Source: Vampirovibrionales bacterium
Lineage (GTDB): Bacteria > Cyanobacteriota > Vampirovibrionia > Vampirovibrionales > JAGQHJ01
Direction: 5' to 3'
Length of the DNA stretch: 12,433 nt
NCBI GenBank assembly: GCA_025451145.1
Contig: JANWKX010000041.1
Span: forward strand, 1-12,433
The translations under genes were made by a program, and so were the position numbers. The notes below the pieces were generated by a model. The model saw only the letters and a list, made by a program, of their open reading frames with translations. It ran no database searches and was not told where the DNA came from. Each line of letters opens with the position of its first letter. The first letter of the stretch is position 1. This document shows positions 6,616-12,433 of the stretch, piece by piece.

Positions 6616-7818
6616 ATGCGCATTGCCCAAGTGGCTCCGCTATGGGAATCGATTCCACCCAAAACCTACGGCGGTACTGAATTGGTTGTTGGCTTATTAA
6701 CGCAGGAATTGGTTAAGAGAGGGCACGAGGTAACGCTTTTTGCAGCGGGTAAATCAAATACAAAGGCAACACTTGTTTCTATCACAGATACCCCCTTACG
6801 GGATATTCAGGAAGCGTATCCTGATCATCCTTTGACCGCTACGCAATCCCTTTATCCGGGTTCTCCATTATCCGTTTATTATGAATTGCAGATGATGGAA
6901 CACGTTTTTTCCCAGGCAGAGCAATTTGATATTATTCATAACCATTTGGGGTTCATGCCCCTTGCCTTTGCGAATCTGGTGGAAACCCCTGTCGTTACCA
7001 CTCTGCATGGCGCATTTAAGTCTGATCGCCTTCACAACATTGTAGAAAAAACCTACTACGAAAGCTATGCCCATTTACCCTATGTCTCTATCAGCAATTA
7101 CCAGCAAGTACCATGCCCTCGTCTTAATTATGTCGGAACGGTCTACCATGGGCTTGATGTAAAAGCCTATGAAGCATCCTATACTCTAGAGGATAAAAGT
7201 TATCTTGCGTTTTTGGGGCGATTTTGCGAGGACAAGGGCCCACATTTAGCGATTCAAATTGCCCAACAAACAGGGTATCCACTGATTATGGCGGGAAAAG
7301 TCGATTGCCCGGAGGAAATTGACTTTTTCAAAAATCATGTCGCTCCCTTTATCGACGGCAAGCAGATTCAATACATTGGTGAATTGAATCACCCTCAAAA
7401 GGTGGCCTTGTTGATAAATGCCTTAGCCACCTTATGTCCTGTCATTTGGCCAGAGCCCTTCGGGTTAGTCTTGGTGGAGTCAATGGCATGTGGTACACCG
7501 GTCCTTACGCTTAGGAATGGCTCAACCCCTGAATTAATTCGCCATGGAGAAACGGGATTTATTGCCGATTCTGTTGAAGAATTAACAGGTTATGTTGCTC
7601 AAATTATGGATCTGGACCGCCATACTTGTCGCAAACATGTCGAAGCCAATTTCTCCGTCGAGCGGATGACCGAAGATTACCTATCCATATTTGAGCAATT
7701 AATTCAAAGTAAAAAAAACGCTTCCGGTAGACATCCGATTTCTTATGAAATCAAACCTCACCAAGCGGTAAAGAGTTCTCTACCTCAAGCGAACCCAGAA
7801 CGTATCGTGGCATTTTAA
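6616..7818 (+). CDS. Glycosyltransferase family 4 protein
   Basis: This 400-residue cytoplasmic enzyme has the two-domain GT-B layout of retaining family 4 transferases, which move a sugar from a nucleotide donor. The N-terminal MRIAQVAPLWE followed by TYGGTE (17-22) is the glycine-rich acceptor-domain start of a widespread GT4 subgroup. The C-terminal donor domain begins near FLGRFCEDKG (199-208) and carries the WPEPFGLVLVE motif with Glu280 and Glu288 (E-x7-E). GSTPELI follows. Length is normal and no key residue is missing. The donor and acceptor cannot be read from the sequence. The downstream debranching enzyme, 210 bases away on the same strand, points to alpha-glucan or a related storage or compatible sugar. 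A role in surface glycosylation of the upstream Asn-rich protein is possible but unsupported. Confidence 0.93.
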   Translation: MRIAQVAPLWESIPPKTYGGTELVVGLLTQELVKRGHEVTLFAAGKSNTKATLVSITDTPLRDIQEAYPDHPLTATQSLYPGSPLSVYYELQMMEHVFSQAEQFDIIHNHLGFMPLAFANLVETPVVTTLHGAFKSDRLHNIVEKTYYESYAHLPYVSISNYQQVPCPRLNYVGTVYHGLDVKAYEASYTLEDKSYLAFLGRFCEDKGPHLAIQIAQQTGYPLIMAGKVDCPEEIDFFKNHVAPFIDGKQIQYIGELNHPQKVALLINALATLCPVIWPEPFGLVLVESMACGTPVLTLRNGSTPELIRHGETGFIADSVEELTGYVAQIMDLDRHTCRKHVEANFSVERMTEDYLSIFEQLIQSKKNASGRHPISYEIKPHQAVKSSLPQANPERIVAF

Positions 7819-7844
7819 CACCTAAAAATCAATAGATAGTCTTG

Positions 7845-7874
7845 TTGTCGGGTGGATATTTCTGCGTGTATATT
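7845..7874 (+). promoter_or_regulatory. Candidate promoter for the debranching enzyme gene
   Basis: TTGTCG (7845-7850, four of six) and TATATT (7869-7874, five of six) lie 18 bases apart. They would give a leader of about 150 bases that contains two hairpins before the ATG at 8029. Cotranscription with the glycosyltransferase is equally possible. Confidence 0.3.
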
Positions 7875-7922
7875 ATGACAAACGCTCAGGTGAGAGTCGA
7901 TCAAAAGGGCTCTGTGTACCGT

Positions 7923-7968
7923 GAGGCTTGATTCGCCTCTCTGTATTGGAACCAAAATAGCTTTTGGT
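7923..7968 (+). promoter_or_regulatory. Two adjacent hairpins between the glycosyltransferase and debranching genes
   Basis: GAGGC (7923-7927) pairs with GCCTC (7935-7939) around a seven-base loop. ACCAAAA (7951-7957) pairs perfectly with TTTTGGT (7962-7968) around TAGC. The second is too A/T-rich and lacks a trailing T run, so neither fits a standard terminator. They may be leader or mRNA-processing structures. Confidence 0.35.
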
Positions 7969-8028
7969 CTATTCCATCCGAAACAGAGTGTCATAAGCGC
8001 CTTAGACACAGGATAGATAGGTAGGTAG

Positions 8029-10191
8029 ATGCTATTAACCCAGCCCAACCAGTTTACGACCAGTCACAGAACCATCAAAAATAATCACCTCTTCCTGGTG
8101 GATTCCAAGGACGGTGAAATTCCCAGTCAGAACGATTCTGGCTTAGGGCTTTACAATTTGGATACCCGATTCTTAAGTTGTTTTGAAATCCGATTAAACG
8201 ATACCCAGCCTGTCTGCTTACTTTCATCCACTGAAACCGGTTATTTATCGACACTGGTTTATACCAATGGTCAATTTCAAACACAGAACAAAGACAATTT
8301 AGACGTCACCGTTTTAGAAGAAACCATTGAATTAAAGCGGGAAACCATTCTGGACGGCGCTTTGTTCGATAAATATACCCTCACAAACTACAACATTGAA
8401 GCCGTTTATCTTCGAGTTTCAATTCGGTTTGAAGCCGATTTTAGAGATATGTTCGAAATTCGCCACTTGGTGCCGTATAAGCATCGCCAACTTCACCCAC
8501 CAGAGTTTAGCAATGAACAACTTATTTTTCGATATGAGGAGGATAGAAATAAATGCCTTCAAACCAAAATCATCTTTAAGAATTTTGAACCGCATTGCGT
8601 CGATCCGCACACTGTAGTTTACGAGAAATTGCTTTATCCACTGGAGAGCATTGAATTTAATCTTGAAATTTTTCCTTCGGCCCTACATACACCTGAAGAT
8701 ATCAACTGGGCAGCCAGTGATTATCAAAATGCGCTGACGCACCTGGATACCTATAACAAAATCTGGGGTGAAGAGACAACGGAGTTTCACTCGGATAATG
8801 AGGATTTTAATGAAATGCTGGAGAGAAGTTCCAAAGATTTACGGATGCTTCTGACCCAATCCAGCTCAGGAAAATGCTTTATTTCTGCAGGTATTCCGTG
8901 GTATGTGGCATTATTTGGCCGAGACAGTATTATTACCTCTCGAGAGGCCTTAATTTTAAACCCCTCCTTGGCGAAATGGACCTTGAATATACTCGCCCAG
9001 TATCAGGGAAAAGAAGATAATCCATGGCGAGATGAAGCGCCCGGCAAGATTTTACATGAACTACGGGTCGGTGAACTGGCCCAAAAAAGAGAAATTCCGC
9101 ATACCCCTTATTATGGGAGCGTCGATTCAACACCTTTATGGCTCATTCTGCTTTATGAGTATTATATCTGGACCAAAGATTTGGAAACGCTCAAGAATCT
9201 ATGGCCTAATGCGCTTGCTGCTTTGGGTTGGATTAACGATGAACTCATGAAAAGTAGTCTGGGCTACTTAACCTACAAAACCACTTCGCCCCTTGGTATT
9301 ATTCATCAAGGTTGGAAAGATTCCTTTAATAGCGCCATGTATGAAAACGGACTTCAGGCTGAACCGCCAATTGCCCTGGTTGAGGTTCAGGGCTATGTGT
9401 ATTTGGCCAAAAAATGTTTAAGCACGTTGGCGGAATTACTGGGAGATAAAGATCTTAAAAACAGGTTACTTCGTGAATGCAAGGAATTTAAAGTCCGATT
9501 TAATCGAGATTTTTGGCAAGATGATATGAAATTTGCAGCTTTGGGGCTTGATAGCCAAGGATCTCCATTGCGAGTGGTTTCATCCAATCCTGGGCATTGT
9601 CTGGAAACAGGGATTTTTACTTCGGACCATGCACGTCAAACCGCCATAGGGCTATTAAATCCCGATATGTTTAGCGGCTGGGGCATAAGGACATTAAGTA
9701 GCAATGCTGTTGCCTTTAATCCCATGAGTTATCATAACGGTTCTGTCTGGCCTCATGATAATGCGATTATTGCCAGGGGATTTGCCTTAAGCGCCAGGCA
9801 GGACTACATTGAAAAAGTCTTCACAGGTTTGTTTGAAGCCGCAAGATATATGACGTACAAACGTTTACCGGAGTTATTTTGCGGTTTTCCAAGAAATCTC
9901 GCCCAAACCGATCCGCCTGTCCGATATCCCGTGGCATGTTCGCCACAAGCATGGTCGGCAGCCGCAGGGTTTTCCTTGATTCATTCGATGTTGAATATTC
10001 AGCCGGACCTTCAAAACGGGATACTTCGGATTCGAAATCCAAAATTACCCTCTTGGCTGAATGTTCTTCAGATTCAACATCTCCGAATTGCCGATTCTGT
10101 ACTGGACTTAGAATTCAGGCGCGCTGGCGAAAATGTGATGGTAAATGTCCAAAAACGTTCCGGCCGAATGGACGTCATCTTAAAGATTTAG
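8029..10191 (+). CDS. Amylo-alpha-1,6-glucosidase-type glycogen debranching protein
   Basis: This 720-residue enzyme should hydrolyse alpha-1,6 branch points in glycogen or a related alpha-glucan in the cytoplasm. Residues 1-230 form the beta-rich N-terminal domain of this family (TIKNNHLFLVDS, then LGLYNLDTRFLS). The catalytic (alpha/alpha)6 barrel runs from about 270 to 700. It shows AGIPWYVALFGRDSIIT (287-303), PHTPYYGSVDSTPLW, GWKDS (428-432) and SYHNGSVWPHDNA (567-579). Asp431 is the likely catalytic-site acid by analogy with related barrels. The C-terminal RYPVACSPQAWSAAA is also typical. Length matches the family and there is no break. It differs from GlgX/isoamylase debranchers, which are GH13. 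The start ATG follows AGGTAGG closely and gives the usual family N-terminus. Pairing with a GT4 gene suggests a shared alpha-glucan or storage role; the exact substrate is unproven. Confidence 0.92.
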   Translation: MLLTQPNQFTTSHRTIKNNHLFLVDSKDGEIPSQNDSGLGLYNLDTRFLSCFEIRLNDTQPVCLLSSTETGYLSTLVYTNGQFQTQNKDNLDVTVLEETIELKRETILDGALFDKYTLTNYNIEAVYLRVSIRFEADFRDMFEIRHLVPYKHRQLHPPEFSNEQLIFRYEEDRNKCLQTKIIFKNFEPHCVDPHTVVYEKLLYPLESIEFNLEIFPSALHTPEDINWAASDYQNALTHLDTYNKIWGEETTEFHSDNEDFNEMLERSSKDLRMLLTQSSSGKCFISAGIPWYVALFGRDSIITSREALILNPSLAKWTLNILAQYQGKEDNPWRDEAPGKILHELRVGELAQKREIPHTPYYGSVDSTPLWLILLYEYYIWTKDLETLKNLWPNALAALGWINDELMKSSLGYLTYKTTSPLGIIHQGWKDSFNSAMYENGLQAEPPIALVEVQGYVYLAKKCLSTLAELLGDKDLKNRLLRECKEFKVRFNRDFWQDDMKFAALGLDSQGSPLRVVSSNPGHCLETGIFTSDHARQTAIGLLNPDMFSGWGIRTLSSNAVAFNPMSYHNGSVWPHDNAIIARGFALSARQDYIEKVFTGLFEAARYMTYKRLPELFCGFPRNLAQTDPPVRYPVACSPQAWSAAAGFSLIHSMLNIQPDLQNGILRIRNPKLPSWLNVLQIQHLRIADSVLDLEFRRAGENVMVNVQKRSGRMDVILKI

Positions 10192-10290
10192 CCCAGGTTT
10201 CTAGGCCGCCTTTTCACCATTTTCGGTTATGCTGTGGTGTGTGGGATATTGATCTGACTTAAGTTGAGCCCTTTAGAGGAGAGTGTCCTG

Positions 10291-10485
10291 ATGCCAAAAG
10301 GCAGAAAATCTAAAAAACCGGAACGCCAGTTTCTTCAAAGCCAATCCCCTTGGGCGGACCCGGATGCGCCTCAAACTGATCCGGGTGAGTCTATCCCCAG
10401 GCCAATGACCTACGAAGAGATGGTTTTTTCAAACAAAGCCAAAGAAGAGCCTAAATTTGATATGGATACGGACCTAGGCGCTTGA
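10291..10485 (+). CDS. Small hydrophilic protein of unknown function
   Basis: This 64-residue protein starts at ATG 10291, nine bases after a strong AGAGGAG site. An upstream in-frame TTG at 10264 has no such site. The sequence is basic at the start (MPKGRKSKKPER), Pro/Asp-rich in the middle and acidic at the end (DMDTDLGA). There is no hydrophobic segment or cysteine, so it is likely soluble and largely disordered. I recognise no family. It lies 99 bases after the debranching gene on the same strand and could share its transcript. Its stop is five bases from the stop of the converging gene. The good ribosome site argues that it is real. Confidence 0.65.
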   Translation: MPKGRKSKKPERQFLQSQSPWADPDAPQTDPGESIPRPMTYEEMVFSNKAKEEPKFDMDTDLGA

Positions 10486-10492
10486 TAGCGCT
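10477..10492. terminator. Small hairpin spanning both convergent stop codons
   Basis: GCGCT (10478-10482) pairs with AGCGC (10487-10491) around the loop TGAT, with an outer G-T wobble. The plus-strand stop TGA (10483-10485) is in the loop, and the minus-strand stop (10491-10493) overlaps the right arm. With five or six pairs and only TACTTT after it, it is a weak bidirectional terminator candidate. Confidence 0.35.
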
Positions 10493-12119
10493 ACTTTAAC
10501 ATGGTTTTCAAACGGGACTGAGCCGGCATAAATTGTTCCGGATCAGCGTTTAGCCAAGCTTCTTGAAAAGGCTTCGGAATAGAATCCCTTAACAAGGCAC
10601 CGGGTTCAATATAGTCGTAGATATCACCCAAGTTCCGAGTTTCAGTTGAACTGATGCGTCGTTGAAGGTGGGCAGGGGTCAGTTCCGAGGGATGGCTTAA
10701 TCCTGCGGCCCCAAGGATCTCGACAAAGCTATGGAGTGTCGCATGGTGAAAATTCATCACCCGCTTCCACTTATGTTCAACGACTAGGCCTTTGACCAAA
10801 TCCGGGTTTTGGGTCGCCACCCCGGTGGGGCATGTATTGGAGTGACACTGCATGGCCTGGATACAGCCCAAAGCAAACATCATCCCCCTGGCCGAATTAC
10901 ACATATCCGCCCCCATGGCCAGGCGCCGGGCGATATCAAAACCGGTCGTAATTTTCCCGCTACAGATAACCCGAATTTTATCCCGAAGATTCAAGCCGAC
11001 AAGGGCATTGTGCACAAAGTAAAGCCCGTCATCCAACGGGGTTCCCACAAAATCCGAGAATTCCAGGGGGGCAGCGCCTGTGCCACCTTCTCCCCCGTCA
11101 ACCGTAATGAAATCCGGGTAGATGTTTAAGGCCATCATGGCTTTACAAATGGCCAGAAACTCGTGTTTGGCACCCAGGCAAAGCTTAAATCCGATGGGCT
11201 TTCCACCGGAGAGTTCCCGAAGTTGTGCGATAAATTCCACGAGCCCTTTGGGGGTTGAAAAAGCCGAATGGGCGGGTGGTGAAATCACATCCTGATCCAT
11301 GCCCACCATTCTGATCTTGGCAATTTCAGGGGTAATTTTTTCTTTGGGCAGGATCCCCCCATGGCCAGGTTTTGCGCCTTGAGAGAGCTTAATTTCAATC
11401 ATTTTGACGCTCTCAGCCCTGGCTTTTTCTTCAAAGGCCACAGGATTAAATTTGCCCTCAGCCGTCCGGCAGCTAAAATAGCCAGTTCCAATTTGCCAAA
11501 TTAAATCGCCCCCATTTTCCAAATGATAGGGGCTTAAACCGCCTTCTCCTGTGTTATGGGCAAAACCGCCCATTTTGGCGCCTTTATTTAAAGCAAGCAC
11601 CGCATTTTGGCTGAGAGCACCATAGCTCATCGCGGAAATGTTAAAAATGGAAGCCTCATAAGGATACTGACAGGAATCTCCGCCCACTTTGACGCGGAAT
11701 TCTTCTTTTGAAGCAGGCACTGGGGCAATCGAGTGGTTGATCCACTCATATCCAACTTCATAAACATTTTTTTTGGTCCCAAACGGATGGGTATTCAGTT
11801 CTTTTTTGGCGCGTTGGTATATATTGGCCCGTCGTTCCCTATCGAATGGACGTCCATCCAGGTCAGATTCAATGAAATATTGATTAATTTCCGGACGAAT
11901 CATTTCCAACAAGTAACGACCATGGCCAATAACCGGGAAATTACGCTTGATGGCCTGTTTGGTTTGCACCACATCGTGAATGCCAAGGGCAATAAGGGGT
12001 AGAAGAACGGCATACACCACACGAACATCGGGGAAATACTGAGCAGTTAACTCGACAGCACTAATGCTCACCAGAGATGCCGCATAAAAAATTTTTCGAA
12101 CAGACATGTGGCCAGACAT
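10491..12119 (-). CDS. Membrane-anchored FMN-binding glutamate synthase family protein
   Basis: This 542-residue protein matches the central synthase domain of glutamate synthase (GOGAT), which binds FMN and an iron-sulfur cluster. Two hydrophobic segments (about 7-26 and 31-48) probably anchor it in the inner membrane. The TIM-barrel part shows KLSQGAKPGHGG (244-255), TVDGGEGGTGAAP (339-351) and GCIQAMQCHSNTCPTG. The cysteines of that last motif (419, 425, 430; C-x5-C-x4-C) are the [3Fe-4S] ligands in GOGAT. It lacks the N-terminal glutaminase domain and the C-terminal GXGXG helix of full GOGAT, as is normal for this short family (B. subtilis YerD type), so true glutamate synthase activity is unproven. 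ATG 12117-12119 was chosen; ATG at residue 5 has no better ribosome site. It converges with the 64-residue gene and diverges from the last gene. Confidence 0.92.
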   Translation of the reverse strand: MSGHMSVRKIFYAASLVSISAVELTAQYFPDVRVVYAVLLPLIALGIHDVVQTKQAIKRNFPVIGHGRYLLEMIRPEINQYFIESDLDGRPFDRERRANIYQRAKKELNTHPFGTKKNVYEVGYEWINHSIAPVPASKEEFRVKVGGDSCQYPYEASIFNISAMSYGALSQNAVLALNKGAKMGGFAHNTGEGGLSPYHLENGGDLIWQIGTGYFSCRTAEGKFNPVAFEEKARAESVKMIEIKLSQGAKPGHGGILPKEKITPEIAKIRMVGMDQDVISPPAHSAFSTPKGLVEFIAQLRELSGGKPIGFKLCLGAKHEFLAICKAMMALNIYPDFITVDGGEGGTGAAPLEFSDFVGTPLDDGLYFVHNALVGLNLRDKIRVICSGKITTGFDIARRLAMGADMCNSARGMMFALGCIQAMQCHSNTCPTGVATQNPDLVKGLVVEHKWKRVMNFHHATLHSFVEILGAAGLSHPSELTPAHLQRRISSTETRNLGDIYDYIEPGALLRDSIPKPFQEAWLNADPEQFMPAQSRLKTMLK

Positions 12120-12145
12120 AGTAAATAAGCCCCATTATCGATACA

Positions 12146-12182
12146 GCAGGAGATTGGAAAGTGATGAAACCATTCTCCCTGC
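12146..12182 (-). promoter_or_regulatory. Leader hairpin upstream of the glutamate-synthase-like gene
   Basis: The arms at 12146-12157 (GCAGGAGATTGG) and 12170-12182 (CCATTCTCCCTGC) pair over eleven base pairs with one mismatch and one bulged C around a 12-base loop. The hairpin ends 26 bases before the minus-strand start codon and would lie in its 5' leader. It has no T run on either strand, so a role in translation or mRNA stability is more likely than termination. Confidence 0.45.
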
Positions 12183-12204
12183 ATCCATTTCAGAAGTTTT
12201 CTTG

Positions 12205-12237
12205 AGAGAGAAGAGCCCATGTATTCCGTATCTCTCT
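12205..12237. repeat. Inverted repeat AGAGAGA/TCTCTCT in the divergent intergenic region
   Basis: AGAGAGA (12205-12211) and TCTCTCT (12231-12237) can form a 7-bp stem with a 19-base loop, followed on the plus strand by TTAATTTT. It sits in the 279-base region between the two divergent genes and could be a leader structure or a regulator site. The simple sequence makes chance pairing possible. Confidence 0.3.
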
Positions 12238-12334
12238 TTAATTTTAACCGATGATTGAAAAGCGGGGGAATCAGCTTTGTAAAATATATGTAAATTTGAA
12301 TACTATTTATAGTCACTTTTAAGCGTTTTTTTGA

Positions 12335-12340
12335 TATATT
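12335..12340 (+). promoter_or_regulatory. Candidate -10 box for the rightmost gene
   Basis: TATATT lies 58 bases before the ATG at 12399 in an A/T-rich tract. A weak -35-like TAGTCA at 12310-12315 is 19 bases upstream. The surrounding A/T richness makes other placements possible. Confidence 0.25.
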
Positions 12341-12398
12341 AAAGTCCCCCTTGTTAGGAGTGAATTCAAATAAACGAAATAGGAAAGAGACGTTTAAG

Positions 12399-12433
12399 AT
12401 GACAAATTCAGTTCGCTTTGGACAATTAATCGG
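12399..12433 (+). CDS. Start of an unidentified gene, cut off by the window end
   Basis: ATG 12399 opens a frame that reads MTNSVRFGQLI and continues out of the window. AGGAAAGAGA (12381-12390) is a plausible though slightly distant ribosome binding site. Eleven complete codons after the start are too few to assign a family. FGQLI occurs near the start of some helix-turn-helix regulators, but also by chance. It is divergent from the glutamate-synthase-like gene. Confidence 0.5.
   Translation, partial: MTNSVRFGQLI

Noticed and set aside
9879..10262. Plus-strand open frame of 127 codons overlapping the end of the debranching gene
   Set aside because: It is in another frame of a well-supported gene, its sequence is not protein-like, and the enzyme's C-terminal motifs fill the same bases.

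Overview
The window holds ordinary bacterial housekeeping and metabolic genes flanking a three-gene cluster for secreted proteins that I do not recognise. Base composition is moderate (mid-40s % GC by eye). Genes start mostly with ATG behind purine-rich ribosome binding sites. PriA and the family 4 glycosyltransferase look closest to Cyanobacteriota-type sequences. A non-photosynthetic relative (Vampirovibrionia/Melainabacteria) is my best guess, but this is an impression without a database search.

Layout: the window opens inside priA (1-2375, plus strand, 5' end cut off). Next is an orphan MauM/NapG-type ferredoxin with sixteen cysteines (2468-3019). A structured 437-base non-coding stretch follows (3020-3456). 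It contains several inverted repeats, a candidate promoter and a consensus Shine-Dalgarno sequence that has no start codon.

The stretch from 3457 to 6405 encodes three exported proteins. The first is a 434-residue Asn/Thr/Ser-rich protein with nearly identical 44-residue tandem repeats and a Gly/Ala-rich tail. The second is a 344-residue protein with an Asn/Gly-rich N-terminal half and an SH3-like C-terminal domain. The third is a 156-residue protein whose gene overlaps the second by 11 bases. A strong GC-rich hairpin separates the first gene from the other two. The cluster looks like a surface or extracellular-matrix module: an abundant low-complexity component followed by smaller accessory proteins. 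It is the best candidate here for something undescribed.

From 6616 to 10191 a GT4 glycosyltransferase and an amylo-alpha-1,6-glucosidase-type debranching enzyme point to alpha-glucan metabolism. A 64-residue hydrophilic protein (10291-10485) follows and converges on a minus-strand gene (10491-12119) for a membrane-anchored, FMN-binding, glutamate-synthase-like protein. The two stop codons sit within one small hairpin. The divergent intergenic region (12120-12398) has two leader stem-loops and leads to the first 12 codons of an unidentified plus-strand gene.
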